In this document: in pieces, positions 52,923-61,783 of the stretch
Layout of the letters: every line of letters starts with the position of its first letter
Numbering within the stretch: position 1 is the stretch's first letter
Assembly (NCBI GenBank): GCA_024235255.1
Contig: JACKMT010000002.1
Coordinates: forward strand, 62,001 to 126,000
DNA from: Chromatiaceae bacterium
GTDB lineage: Bacteria; Pseudomonadota; Gammaproteobacteria; Chromatiales; Chromatiaceae
DNA: 64,000 nucleotides
Direction: 5' to 3'
The notes under the pieces: generated by a model
Databases searched by the model: none
What the model was told of the DNA's origin: nothing
What the model saw: the letters and a program-made list of their open reading frames with translations, nothing else
Program-made: the position numbers and the translations under genes

Positions 52923-53885
52923 CTAACCGTTGCCCAGCAGGCCATCGAGGTGCGCTACCACGCTACGCCCTAGGGCACTTAGTGCGTACCCCCCTTCCAG
53001 CACTGATACCACCCTGCCCTTTGCATACTTTTCGGCAATAGACTTCAGCTCCCCGGTAATCCAGGCATAGTCATCTTCCCGCAGACGCAGATTTCCCATC
53101 TCATCTTCAGCGTGCGCGTCAAAGCCGGCAGAGATCATCATAAGTTGTGGCTGGAATCGTTCCAGCGCCGGCAGCCAGTACTGCTTCGTCAGCGTTCTGA
53201 AATCAGCACCCGAAGAGCCGGCGGCAAGCGGAATGTTTATCACATGATCACTTCCGGAATCGTGCCCGGTGAAAGGATAAAATGGGTGCTGAAAACTGGA
53301 ACAGAAGAGAACGCGCGGGTCCTGCCGGAAAATATCCTCGGTTCCATTGCCGTGATGCACGTCGAAATCGACAATTGCGACACGGTCAAACCCATAAACG
53401 TCCATGGCGTAGGCAGCGCCGACCGCCACATTATTGAAGTAGCAGAATCCCATCGCCCTGTGGCGCTCCGCATGATGTCCGGGCGGGCGTACGGAGCAAA
53501 AAGCAGAACTTGCCTTACCCTCGATGACCAGATCAACACCCTGCACCACTGCGCCTGCAGCGCGTAGCGCGGCATCCAGTGTCTTAGGCATCATGAAGGT
53601 GTCGCTGTCAAGCCTTAACACACCCTCCAATGGCGCCTCCACCAGGAGGCCGGTGATGTAATCGGGGTCGTGCACTCTATCCAGGTGCTCCCGCTTGACC
53701 AAGGGCGCCTCGTACTGATGGAGAATGAACTCCATGCCAGAACTGATCAGCTGATCCCAGATTGCGTTCAGACGAGCTGGCCGCTCCGGGTGCCCACTGC
53801 CAACGTCATGGAGAAGGCAATCGGGATGGGAAATATACGCAATCGGCAAAGTAACCCCCGTCAACAGCACAAATCCGAATTGCAT
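52923..53885 (-). CDS. Histone deacetylase-family (class II, AcuC/APAH-like) hydrolase
   Basis: The product is 320 residues from the ATG at 53885. The zinc-amidohydrolase motifs are complete: SVRPPGHHAERHRAMGFCYFNN (active-site His pair), VAIVDFDVHHGNGTEDIF (zinc Asp and His), SAGFDAHAEDEMGNL (second zinc Asp) and VLEGGY. It should remove acetyl groups from lysines or acetyl-polyamines in the cytoplasm. The bacterial substrate is not known from sequence. It neighbours an AAA+ regulator on the same strand, 80 bp away. Confidence 0.92.
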   Translation of the reverse strand: MQFGFVLLTGVTLPIAYISHPDCLLHDVGSGHPERPARLNAIWDQLISSGMEFILHQYEAPLVKREHLDRVHDPDYITGLLVEAPLEGVLRLDSDTFMMPKTLDAALRAAGAVVQGVDLVIEGKASSAFCSVRPPGHHAERHRAMGFCYFNNVAVGAAYAMDVYGFDRVAIVDFDVHHGNGTEDIFRQDPRVLFCSSFQHPFYPFTGHDSGSDHVINIPLAAGSSGADFRTLTKQYWLPALERFQPQLMMISAGFDAHAEDEMGNLRLREDDYAWITGELKSIAEKYAKGRVVSVLEGGYALSALGRSVVAHLDGLLGNG

Positions 53886-53965
53886 CCGGGAAACACCCTT
53901 CCCATGCTTCAAGGAGAGGGGGTCTGCCTTCCGAATGGAGCGACTACCGGTTTAACCGGAACCGG

Positions 53966-54883
53966 TCAAACCTCTATTTTATGTTTCTGAATACGATACA
54001 GCAGCGTATCACGTGTCAACCGCAACAGACGCGCAGCCTTGCTGCGATTGCCACCCGCCATGCCCAGCGCCTGACGAATCATCTCGCCCTCCATTTCCAA
54101 CAGGTCTACACCCTCGGCCGGGAGTGCAAATAAAATCTCCTTTTTTCTGCTTGTTTTTCCATGTCTTATCTCCAGTGGCAAATCTTCGGGCTGAACTATT
54201 TTACCCGCCATCAGGATCGCCATCCGTTCACACAGGTTGTGTAACTCACGCAGATTTCCCGGCCAGGCGTACTCTTTCATCAGATTACGGGCGCTGACCG
54301 AATAGTGCGGCGCCGGCCGCCTGTGAGCGGCGGAAATCTCCCGCGTGAAATGTTTCAACAGTACAATCAGATCCTCCGGCCGCTCCCGTAACGGGGGTAA
54401 ATCCAGCGGCACCACGTAGAGTCGATAGAACAGATCCTCGCGAAACTGGTTTGCTTTGACCAACTCCATCAAATCCCGACTGGAAGAGGACAACACCCGG
54501 AAACCGGGATCGCAGCCCGCTGCATCGAGCAAGTGGAACAGCATTGACTGCGACTGCCCGGACAATTCGCTGACTTCGTCAAAAAACAAGGTGGCACCAG
54601 GGGAGATTTCCGGACTTCCAGACTTTTCCGATCCTGCCGCACCCCCGAGTAGAGCTGCGAAGGCGGTATCCGAAATGCCGGCACAGTTGACCGACACAAA
54701 GGGGTTATTGCGGTGCCGGCTGTACGTGTGAATCTCTCGCGCCAGCGAGGTTTTCCCCGACCCTCTTTCACCATTGATCATTACGCTGACATCTGTTGCG
54801 GCAACCATCCGCATTGCATGCAACAGGCGTATAAAAGCGGGATTGCTACCCAGCAGTTCAGTGCTTGAATCACTCATTTCCAT
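53966..54883 (-). CDS. NtrC-class AAA+ regulator without receiver domain and without GAFTGA loop
   Basis: This 305-residue protein is a sigma-54-activator-like AAA+ domain plus a Fis-type helix-turn-helix (GNRSKAARLLRLTRDTLLYRI) at the C-terminus. Walker A is GERGSGKTSLAREIH, Walker B is ATLFFDEVSEL, and the arginine-finger region REDLFYRLYVVPLDLPPLRER is present. Between VSVNCAGISDTAF and the Walker B motif the usual GAFTGA loop is missing, replaced by a shorter GGAAGSEKSGSPEISPG. It should therefore not remodel the sigma-54 holoenzyme in the normal way. It may act as a sigma-70 regulator, like TyrR-type proteins. There is no N-terminal sensor. Confidence 0.85.
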   Translation of the reverse strand: MEMSDSSTELLGSNPAFIRLLHAMRMVAATDVSVMINGERGSGKTSLAREIHTYSRHRNNPFVSVNCAGISDTAFAALLGGAAGSEKSGSPEISPGATLFFDEVSELSGQSQSMLFHLLDAAGCDPGFRVLSSSSRDLMELVKANQFREDLFYRLYVVPLDLPPLRERPEDLIVLLKHFTREISAAHRRPAPHYSVSARNLMKEYAWPGNLRELHNLCERMAILMAGKIVQPEDLPLEIRHGKTSRKKEILFALPAEGVDLLEMEGEMIRQALGMAGGNRSKAARLLRLTRDTLLYRIQKHKIEV

Positions 54884-54892
54884 CCACCCTGT

Positions 54893-55612
54893 TTACCCAC
54901 CTGACCCGCTGCTGCTCAACCCCTCATCAAGGCTCAGTAACTGCGGATATATCAGCGTCAACAACCCCAATATAATAATAGCAAGCCCAACCACTGTTTT
55001 AAGATGAGGCGTGCGTGCAATCCGATAAAGTTTACCCGCCAGCAGACCGGTGGCAAGTACAGCGGGGAGCGTTCCAAGCCCAAATGCCAGCATGTAGAGC
55101 GCACCTTCCAGTGAGCCGACCCGGCTGGCGGTTGACAGCAGCATCGTATAAACCAGTCCGCATGGGAGCCAGCCCCACACCAACCCGTAACCAAACGCAC
55201 GCGGAAACGTGCTCACGGGCATTAAGCGCCTTCCCAGAGGCTCCACTCTGCTCCACAGCGGAACCCCGATTCGCTCAACGTTGGCCAGTCTCGGCAGCCA
55301 GCCTGTGATATGTAACCCGATCAGAATGACAACTACTGCCGCCGCCCACTGTAGCCACCTGTGACCCTGGCCCGGTCCCAGAATCTGCAGCAGCCTGCTG
55401 CCGATGCTACCCATCAGTGCACCGGCCAGTGCGTAACTGAGAATCCTGCCGCTGCTGTATGTCAGCAGATAAACCGAGAATAGCGTGGTATTTCGTCGTA
55501 CCTCCGGTGGCAGCCCAAAACTGAGGGCGCCCACAATCCCTCCGCACATACCGAAACAGTGCAGGGCACTCAACAACCCTACAGTGAAAGCCAGTGGCAA
55601 TGAAAAATCCAT
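54893..55612 (-). CDS. Sulfite exporter TauE/SafE-family (UreH/DsbD-like) membrane protein
   Basis: This 239-residue protein has about six membrane helices. The N-terminal motif LLSALHCFGMCGGIVGALSFG carries the cysteine-containing CFGMCGG of the PF13386-like subfamily. GLVWGWLPCGLVYTMLLSTA is the matching second motif. Such proteins occur with cytochrome oxidase assembly (CcoH/S-type) or metal transport genes; here the neighbour is an AAA+ regulator only. Transport of sulfite, copper or a thiol is possible and cannot be decided from sequence. Confidence 0.8.
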   Translation of the reverse strand: MDFSLPLAFTVGLLSALHCFGMCGGIVGALSFGLPPEVRRNTTLFSVYLLTYSSGRILSYALAGALMGSIGSRLLQILGPGQGHRWLQWAAAVVVILIGLHITGWLPRLANVERIGVPLWSRVEPLGRRLMPVSTFPRAFGYGLVWGWLPCGLVYTMLLSTASRVGSLEGALYMLAFGLGTLPAVLATGLLAGKLYRIARTPHLKTVVGLAIIILGLLTLIYPQLLSLDEGLSSSGSGG

Positions 55613-55996
55613 GTAAATGCCTCTATCGATGAAAGTTGGTTCAGAGGCAGCAGAGAGTTACGCCCCGGCAATTCGCATTCTGCAATGGGTTAATTTAGTA
55701 AACGGCACACCACTGTGCATTGACCAATCTCAATCCCCTCCGGCCACCGCCGGGCTGGCGTCAACTACTCCTGGCGCAACACTTCCGAAGCGATGCATTC
55801 AAAACCATCCAAACTTACGGCAACGTTTACTACGATCCAGCACCCCACAATGGAGCATCTTATAATAATTTCAATCTGAGGATAAAGTATTTAACATTCT
55901 GATTTTAATCATATAAAACACTTGCACCGGCTGTGCGGCCTCGCTTCTCAGCCTGATATAGGAGACAACTTCAAATGCATCGGGAGGTGTAAGTAT
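55613..55996. other. 384-bp non-coding gap with inverted repeats
   Basis: No supported gene. TGCCTCT (55618-55624) and AGAGGCA (55643-55649) form a short stem close to the upstream start on the minus strand. TGATTTTAATCA at 55900-55911 is a perfect 12-bp palindrome in AT-rich sequence about 85 bp upstream of the hugZ-like gene, perhaps part of its promoter. Confidence 0.35.
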
Positions 55997-56707
55997 ATGA
56001 ACGCTGAAAACGAGATCATCGACAGCGCCCGGAAACTCCTTTCGGGCAGCTTTCAAGGCATACTTTCCACCCATTCGATCGAATTTCCCGGCTACCCGAT
56101 CGGTTCTCTGCTGCCCTATAGTCTGGACCGCCACGGCTGGCCGTTGCTTCTGATCAGCCACTTGGCCAAGCACACCCGAAACCTAAACGCAGACCCCCGT
56201 TGCAGTCTGACGGTCGCGGAACAGAGCCCCGGAGAGACTCAGACACTCACCCGGTTATGCTGTCTTGCCGACGCCAGCCCGGCTTTGGATCTCGACAATG
56301 CGGCTGTCGAGCGTCACTTCCGCTACTTTCCCGAAAGCCGCAGCTATTACCGGGAGCTCAACTTCAATTTTTACCGACTGCAACCTGTGCGCTTCTACTG
56401 TGTCGCCGGATTCGGCGCAGCCCGCTGGATCAGTACCGGCCGTATGGAGGAAAAAAATCCTTTCACATACGAGGAAGAGGATAGTCTGCTGGCCGACATC
56501 AACAGGCAGTTTGGCGTCAGTCTGAACAAACGACTGGCGCTGCCAACCGATCCAGAGAAGCTGCTGCCGGCCGTTGGCCTGGACGCAACGGGTCTGGATT
56601 TGCGGCAGCATGACAGGCTGTTGCGGCTGACGTTGCCGGCAGCCGCGGCCAGTCCGCAGGCGTTTCTGTCACTGCTCGCCGAAACTCTCCAGCACAGATA
56701 CCCATAG
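55997..56707 (+). CDS. HugZ-like heme-binding/pyridoxamine-phosphate-oxidase-fold protein
   Basis: The product is 236 residues from the ATG at 55997 with GGGAGGTG upstream. It has the split-barrel FMN-binding fold of the HugZ family: ARKLLSGSFQGILSTHSIEFPGYPIGSLLPY, LLISHLAKHTRNLNADPRCSL, FYRLQPVRFYCVAGFGAARWI. HugZ proteins bind heme and release iron. The usual C-terminal heme histidine motif is hard to place here; H near VGLDATGLDLRQHDRLLRL is a candidate. Heme oxygenase activity is therefore uncertain. Confidence 0.75.
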   Translation: MNAENEIIDSARKLLSGSFQGILSTHSIEFPGYPIGSLLPYSLDRHGWPLLLISHLAKHTRNLNADPRCSLTVAEQSPGETQTLTRLCCLADASPALDLDNAAVERHFRYFPESRSYYRELNFNFYRLQPVRFYCVAGFGAARWISTGRMEEKNPFTYEEEDSLLADINRQFGVSLNKRLALPTDPEKLLPAVGLDATGLDLRQHDRLLRLTLPAAAASPQAFLSLLAETLQHRYP

Positions 56708-56801
56708 AAATAAAATGGTGAAATTATGTTGCTCATCCATCAGATTCGTGCGAAATTATACCTAGTAAATTACTTGGTTATTAAACGGAAGGTTATACAT
56801 T

Positions 56802-57101
56802 ATGACTATTGAACTACCTCCCCGCGACGGTGATGGCTACCTGAAGGATATGGATGCGTGGAGTCCTGAAGTCGCTCGCGCAATGGCTGAAGCCGATCAA
56901 TTCGAGCTGACCGGCGAAAAATGGGCGCAGATACTCAAGGCACGTGAATATTACGATGAGCATTCAGTGGTGCCGCCAATCCGTAAATTCTCCAAATACC
57001 TGGGCGCCGACCAGAAGGAGATGTTCAAGCTCTGGTTGACCGGCCCGATGAAGCCGATCACAAAGTACGGCGGCCTGCCCAAGCCTACAGGTTGCGTCTG
57101 A
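56802..57101 (+). CDS. tusE: TusE/DsrC-family sulfur carrier protein
   Basis: This 99-residue protein ends GLPKPTGCV, the C-terminal arm with the penultimate carrier cysteine of the TusE/DsrC family. WSPEVARAMAEAD, LTGEKWAQILKAREYYDEHSVVPPIRKFSKYLG and LWLTGPMKPITKYGG are family core. The second cysteine of true DsrC, eleven residues before, is a threonine here (ITKYGGLP), as in TusE. It should carry persulfide in tRNA thiouridine synthesis or in sulfur transfer. It precedes a Ycf46-like ATPase by 66 bp. Confidence 0.85.
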   Translation: MTIELPPRDGDGYLKDMDAWSPEVARAMAEADQFELTGEKWAQILKAREYYDEHSVVPPIRKFSKYLGADQKEMFKLWLTGPMKPITKYGGLPKPTGCV

Positions 57102-57167
57102 TTAACCGTGCGGTAACCCAGCAAGGCTGATAAAGTTCGGGGAGGCGCGTATAACCCGGACTTTATC

Positions 57168-58637
57168 ATGCCTGAACAGAATGATCTGGAGCTGCTGCTT
57201 CGCTCGCAAACGCCCATTATCGTCATCGAATCCCTGGAAGAACCCAGGATACTTCAGTTGTTCACCGGTCTGGGTTTACGCCTGGGGCAGCCCGTTTTCA
57301 AATGGTCGGTCACCGAGGGGCTGAAACGGCAGGAGCTGGATTTCGGCAGCGAAGATCTGCACCAGGACCCCGGCGACGCGCTCAAGCACATAAAGACGCA
57401 TGGACAACCCGGTCTCTATCTGCTGCTCGACTTTCATCCATACACTCAAGATCCGGTGCACGTCAGGCTGATCAAAGAGATCGCCCAGAGTTACGCCGCA
57501 ATCCCCAGAACGCTGGTTTTTATCAGCTGCCGCCTTGACATTCCACTGGAAGTGAAGCATCTCAGCGCTCGGTTCGATCTGCAGCTGCCGGACCGGGCGA
57601 GCATCAAGCGTCTGATTCTGGAGGAGGCGCAAGCCTGGCAGGCGAGATCACAAAAAGCGGTCAGCGCGGATCCGAAAGCGGTGGAGCAACTTGCCACCAA
57701 TTTGACCGGAGTCAGTGCCAGCGATGTCCGCAGACTGGTCCGCTCGGCAATCGAAGATGACGGCGCCATCCGCCACGACGACCTGCCCAAAGTGATGAAG
57801 GCGAAGTACGATCTCATCAATCAGGAGGGGCTGATCTCGTTCGAATATGATACGGCCCGCTTCTCCGACGTGGCCGGGCTTGCGCATCTCAAGCAGTGGC
57901 TGGAAGCCCGGCAAAAACTTTTTCACCGCAGCGGCGCGGGCCTCGACCGGCTCAAGGGGATCATGCTGCTGGGCGTGCAGGGAAGCGGCAAAAGCCTGGC
58001 AGCAAAAGCGGTGGCGGGAACCTTTGGCGTACCCTTGTTGAGGCTGGATTTCGGCAACCTTTATAATAAGTATATTGGAGAGACGGAAAAGAACCTGCGC
58101 GTCGCGCTAGCCACAGCAGAGACCATGGCGCCCTGCGTGTTGTGGATGGACGAAATCGAAAAAGGCATCGCACCGAGTCATTCCGATGACGGTCTGTCCC
58201 AGCGGATACTCGGCACCCTGTTGACCTGGATGGCGGAGAACCGGTCGGGCGTCTTCGTGGTCGCAACCTCCAACGATATCCAGCGCCTGCCGCCGGAGCT
58301 GATTCGTAAAGGACGTCTGGACGAAATCTTCTTTGTTGATCTGCCCAACCGGGAGAGCAGGCGGGAAATTTTCAACATTCATCTGCGGCGCCGCAACCAG
58401 GCACCCAGCGGATTCGATCTTGCTGCGTTGGCGCAGGCCAGCGAAGGCTTTACCGGCGCCGAAATTGAGCAGGCTATCGTTTCGTCGCTCTACAGCGCAC
58501 ACTCCCGAGAGGAGGCGTTAAACACGGAATATCTACTCGATGAGCTGGAACGAACCAGCCCGCTGTCGGTAGTGATGTCTGAAAAAGTTGCCTGGCTGCG
58601 GGCCTGGGCGGCCGAACGGACGGTTTCAGCGGGCTAG
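57168..58637 (+). CDS. AAA+ ATPase, Ycf46-like
   Basis: This 489-residue protein has an N-terminal 230-residue domain (LLLRSQTPIIVIESLEEPRIL, LYLLLDFHPYTQ, LVFISCRLDIPLEVKHLSARFDLQLP) and a C-terminal AAA+ domain. The latter has GVQGSGKSLAAKAVAG near 267, VLWMDEIEKG near 327 and the sensor/arginine region VATSNDIQRLPPELIRKGRLDEIF. This pair matches the Ycf46 family of unknown cellular function (linked to CO2 use in cyanobacteria). It probably remodels a protein partner. Neighbours give no clear clue. Confidence 0.88.
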   Translation: MPEQNDLELLLRSQTPIIVIESLEEPRILQLFTGLGLRLGQPVFKWSVTEGLKRQELDFGSEDLHQDPGDALKHIKTHGQPGLYLLLDFHPYTQDPVHVRLIKEIAQSYAAIPRTLVFISCRLDIPLEVKHLSARFDLQLPDRASIKRLILEEAQAWQARSQKAVSADPKAVEQLATNLTGVSASDVRRLVRSAIEDDGAIRHDDLPKVMKAKYDLINQEGLISFEYDTARFSDVAGLAHLKQWLEARQKLFHRSGAGLDRLKGIMLLGVQGSGKSLAAKAVAGTFGVPLLRLDFGNLYNKYIGETEKNLRVALATAETMAPCVLWMDEIEKGIAPSHSDDGLSQRILGTLLTWMAENRSGVFVVATSNDIQRLPPELIRKGRLDEIFFVDLPNRESRREIFNIHLRRRNQAPSGFDLAALAQASEGFTGAEIEQAIVSSLYSAHSREEALNTEYLLDELERTSPLSVVMSEKVAWLRAWAAERTVSAG

Positions 58638-58720
58638 CACCATTTAGTGCTGAGAAATTGCGTGACAACAGATTAAACGCAGAGGCAAATCTTCGCGGCA
58701 GCTCGGTTATAATTTTACTA

Positions 58721-59905
58721 ATGAACAATCATACCCTGCTCGCCGAACTCAGCAATATCCATCAAATGCTGAACCAACTGTTCGAGTCCCTGCCGGAAGT
58801 CGACGCATACCGTTGCTATCATCCCAGTCTTGCACCGCTGGCATGGTATTACGGCCACAGCATGTATCTTGAAACTTACTGGTTGCGGGAGGTGGTGCAG
58901 GCGGATCCGGACATGACCGAACGCGTGCGGCCGATTTTTTCCGCGGCCGCTCCTCCGACCGCAGTGCAGTGGCGGCTGCTTCCCCCCAAAGACCATCTGC
59001 TCAACTGGGCTTTGGAACTTCAGGATGAAAACTTGATGCGGCTGGCCAATCCCAAGCTACTCGGTGAACACTCACTTACGACCCAAGGTCGCCTGCATCG
59101 GGTTATTCTCCAGGAGCATGCGCGCAGCTACGAAAAGATGCTGATGGTGCTCACTCAGCGCAGGCTTGGGGAGCGTTTTGATTACCGGGTTGAACGCCCA
59201 TTGACCGTGCGAATGCCGGAAACCGCTATGATCGAAATTCCTCGTGGACACTACCGCGTCGGCGCCAGGCAGGATCCGGCTGCCTACGACAACGAAGCGC
59301 CTGCCCAGGCGGTGGAACTGAGCGGCTTTCGTATCCAGCTTACTCCGGTTGCCAACAGCGACTGGCTTGCCTTTATGCAGGCGGATGGTTACGCAGCGCG
59401 GGAACTCTGGAGTGACGCAGGTTGGCTATGGCGGCAGCAGGATGACACGTTACATCCAGACCACTGGCGTCAAGATCGGTCGGGCGAATGGTACGCCGTA
59501 GGTCTGAACGGCCCATGCGAACTGTCGGCCGAAGAACCGGTTTCGGGCATCGGCAGGCACGAAGCCGAGGCTTATGCGAACTGGCTCGCCCATCGGGACG
59601 AAGCGTTCAGCGGTGCGGTGCTGCAGCATGAATTTCAATGGGAAGTCGCCGCCCGCACTCGGGAAATCAAGGGCTACGGGCGGGTCTGGGAGTGGTGTGC
59701 CAACCTCTTCCAACCTTATGCAGACTACCGTCCGTCGGAGTACCGTGAAGGGCGTACGCTGGAATTCGATGACCTACACTTTAGCTTGCGGGGCGCCTGC
59801 CTGCACACCCAGCGCTCGCTAAAGCGTCCAAGCTTTCGCAACCGGGCGCGCGCCGGGGAGCGTCATATGTTCACCGGCATCCGCTTGGTCTTTCCACCTG
59901 AGTGA
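58721..59905 (+). CDS. EgtB-like protein (DinB domain plus formylglycine-generating-enzyme domain)
   Basis: The product is 394 residues from the ATG at 58721. The N-terminal DinB-like half (1-165) has LAPLAWYYGHSMYLETYWL near residue 46, where EgtB has an iron histidine. At the second iron motif HExQH of EgtB the sequence reads QEHARSYEKML near 133: the first histidine remains but the second is tyrosine. The C-terminal half is FGE-sulfatase-like, with MIEIPRGHYRVG, VWEWCANLFQPY, RGACLHT and GIRLVF. It may be a thiohistidine-type or unrelated non-heme iron oxidase with a changed site. No EgtD methyltransferase is adjacent. A radical SAM gene follows after 15 bp. Confidence 0.75.
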   Translation: MNNHTLLAELSNIHQMLNQLFESLPEVDAYRCYHPSLAPLAWYYGHSMYLETYWLREVVQADPDMTERVRPIFSAAAPPTAVQWRLLPPKDHLLNWALELQDENLMRLANPKLLGEHSLTTQGRLHRVILQEHARSYEKMLMVLTQRRLGERFDYRVERPLTVRMPETAMIEIPRGHYRVGARQDPAAYDNEAPAQAVELSGFRIQLTPVANSDWLAFMQADGYAARELWSDAGWLWRQQDDTLHPDHWRQDRSGEWYAVGLNGPCELSAEEPVSGIGRHEAEAYANWLAHRDEAFSGAVLQHEFQWEVAARTREIKGYGRVWEWCANLFQPYADYRPSEYREGRTLEFDDLHFSLRGACLHTQRSLKRPSFRNRARAGERHMFTGIRLVFPPE

Positions 59906-59920
59906 TTAAGGCAAGTAAAC

Positions 59921-60799
59921 ATGCTCGACTATGACATGCCGCTCTACCGCCCGCCAAGTGAGGGCAATAATCTGATTATTCAGGCCACACTCGGCTGTAG
60001 TTTCAACCAGTGCTCTTTCTGCTCGATGTACAAGGATAAAACTTACCGGCCCAGGCCCCTGCAAGATGTCTTCGCCGATATTGACCGTGCCGCATACCGC
60101 TGGCCGGAAGCTGCCAGGGTCTTTCTGGCGGATGGAGATGCGCTGGCACTACCTACCGGTCAGCTGCTAAGCATACTGCAATACCTGGATAAAACTTTTC
60201 CCCGTTTGAGCCGCGTCTCCAGCTATGCAACCCCTGCCAACATCCGGCGAAAAACCATCGGGGAGCTTGAACTGTTGCGCAGGCATCGGCTGACTCTGCT
60301 CTATTTCGGTATCGAGTCGGGATCTGACCTGATTTTGAAAAAGATCACCAAGGGCGCGACCCACCGCACCATCAGCGATTCAATGCAGAAGAGCCGTGAT
60401 GCCGGTATGAAACTCTCCTCCACTGTGGTATTGGGTCTGGGTGGCAGTAAATATTGGCAGGCGCATATCGACGGGACAACGGCGCTGTTAAATCTGGCGC
60501 CAACCACCTACCTCTCTACCCTGCAGCTCTATCTTGAATCCAACGTTCAGCAGGAGTTTGCACGCAAATTCGGCGAGCCGTTCAGTATGCAGGATGACCG
60601 GGGAATCCTATCTGAGCAACAGCGCCTGATCGCCAATCTGAACCCACCCAGTCCAGTCATCTTTCGTTCCAACCATGCGTCCAATGCGCTAGCGCTAGCC
60701 GGCAATCTGCCAAAAGAGCGAGCTCGGCTGCTGGCCGAGATAGATCAGGTGCAGAGAGGGGAGAGAGGCGTCAGGCCCTCGTTTCTGCGCGGGCTCTGA
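59921..60799 (+). CDS. Radical SAM protein, COG1032/Elp3-like group
   Basis: This 292-residue enzyme has the iron-sulfur motif TLGCSFNQCSFCSMYKDKTY (C-x4-C-x2-C) near residue 24, an accepted variant for this group. VFLADGDALALPTGQLLSIL and LLYFGIESGSDLILKKITKG are conserved radical SAM strands with the SAM-binding GIESGSD. No cobalamin domain and no extra cluster cysteines are seen. It starts 15 bp after the EgtB-like gene, so the pair is probably co-transcribed and may act on one pathway. The substrate is unknown. Confidence 0.82.
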   Translation: MLDYDMPLYRPPSEGNNLIIQATLGCSFNQCSFCSMYKDKTYRPRPLQDVFADIDRAAYRWPEAARVFLADGDALALPTGQLLSILQYLDKTFPRLSRVSSYATPANIRRKTIGELELLRRHRLTLLYFGIESGSDLILKKITKGATHRTISDSMQKSRDAGMKLSSTVVLGLGGSKYWQAHIDGTTALLNLAPTTYLSTLQLYLESNVQQEFARKFGEPFSMQDDRGILSEQQRLIANLNPPSPVIFRSNHASNALALAGNLPKERARLLAEIDQVQRGERGVRPSFLRGL

Positions 60800-60852
60800 A
60801 GCGGTGTATTTTCACAGGCGTCCGATTTGCTGCCAATAAACAAGAGTAAAAC

Positions 60853-60892
60853 CGTCATTCCGGGCAGAACGAAGTGGAGACCCGGAATGACG
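60853..60892. terminator. Hairpin related to the palindromic repeat, between converging genes
   Basis: CGTCATTCCGGG (60853-60864) and CCCGGAATGACG (60881-60892) are perfect 12-bp arms around a 16-base loop, flanked by A-rich left and ATTTT right sequence. It lies between the radical SAM stop and the FKBP stop, so it can terminate both. The arms match the 78-bp element arms. Confidence 0.65.
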
Positions 60893-60938
60893 ATTTTCCA
60901 ACTATCCTGGATTATGCAGGTGTCACTAGCAGCAGCGG

Positions 60939-61616
60939 CTACTTAACCGAGATCAGTTCGATTTCGAATATCAACGTCTCGTTTGGACCGATGCTGGAAC
61001 CTGCACCTTTGGCGCCGTAGCCCAGTTCGGCAGGGATGAACACCTGCCATTTTGCGCCTGGTTTCATTAGCATCAATGACTCACGAAATCCCGGGATCAC
61101 ACCGTTCAAACCAAAAGTGGTGGGCTCACCGCGCTTGTACGAGCTATCGAACTCCTCGCCGTTAATCAAGGTTCCGCGGTAGTGAACGGTCACCTCGGCC
61201 TCCTCTCCGGGATGCGCCCCCTCTCCCGCCTTAAGCTCGATATACTGCAGTCCCGAAGGCAGCACTACGACGCCCTCCTTGGACTTATTCTGCTCCAGGA
61301 AAGCATTGCCCGCATCCAGTGTCGCCTGTGCTTCGGCTTGCTTCTTCTTTAGTAACTCCTGCTGCTTAACCTGCAGGGCAGCCCGCATTTCGTCCATACT
61401 CATTTGCAGCGGCTGATCGTTGAATACATTTTCTGCAGCCGCGGCAAATGCGGTCATATCGACCCCAATGCCTTCGGACTTCATCTGCTGGGCAAACTGG
61501 AACCCCAGTACATAACTGAATTTTTGCTCATCCGTCGTGAGATCAGCTGCATGAGCAATAGTGGACGCACCTGCCAACAGCAGCGCAGATAAAGTGTTTC
61601 TAAGGAACAGTGACAT
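60939..61616 (-). CDS. Mip/FkpA-like exported FKBP peptidyl-prolyl isomerase
   Basis: The product is 225 residues from the ATG at 61616, with AGGAG upstream, and a Sec signal peptide (NTLSALLLAGASTIAHAADL). The N-terminal dimerisation helices (residues 20-110, with EQKFSYVLGFQFAQQM and the Gln/Lys-rich LQVKQQELLKKKQAEAQ) precede an FKBP domain. GEEAEVTVHYRGTLINGEEFDSS, FGLNGVIPGFRESLMLMKPGAKWQVFIPAELGYG and LIFEIELISVK are the active-site strands. It folds envelope proteins in the periplasm. Confidence 0.93.
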   Translation of the reverse strand: MSLFLRNTLSALLLAGASTIAHAADLTTDEQKFSYVLGFQFAQQMKSEGIGVDMTAFAAAAENVFNDQPLQMSMDEMRAALQVKQQELLKKKQAEAQATLDAGNAFLEQNKSKEGVVVLPSGLQYIELKAGEGAHPGEEAEVTVHYRGTLINGEEFDSSYKRGEPTTFGLNGVIPGFRESLMLMKPGAKWQVFIPAELGYGAKGAGSSIGPNETLIFEIELISVK

Positions 61617-61783
61617 GAATACTCCTATATTTTTAACAGGGGATTGAGGAAAAAGCGTGTGCAAGAAGATATAGCGTCAATAATCTGCAATTCGTCACAT
61701 TATTGACTATCCGCACTTGGATTATTCTTTTCACAAGACTATTCTTAAACAACAGAAAAACCGGCAGAGGGTTGAAAGAAGTA

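Noticed and set aside
58721..59905. Ergothioneine or selenoneine biosynthesis locus
   Set aside because: No EgtD methyltransferase and no SenB/SenC-type neighbours are present, and one iron ligand of EgtB appears replaced.
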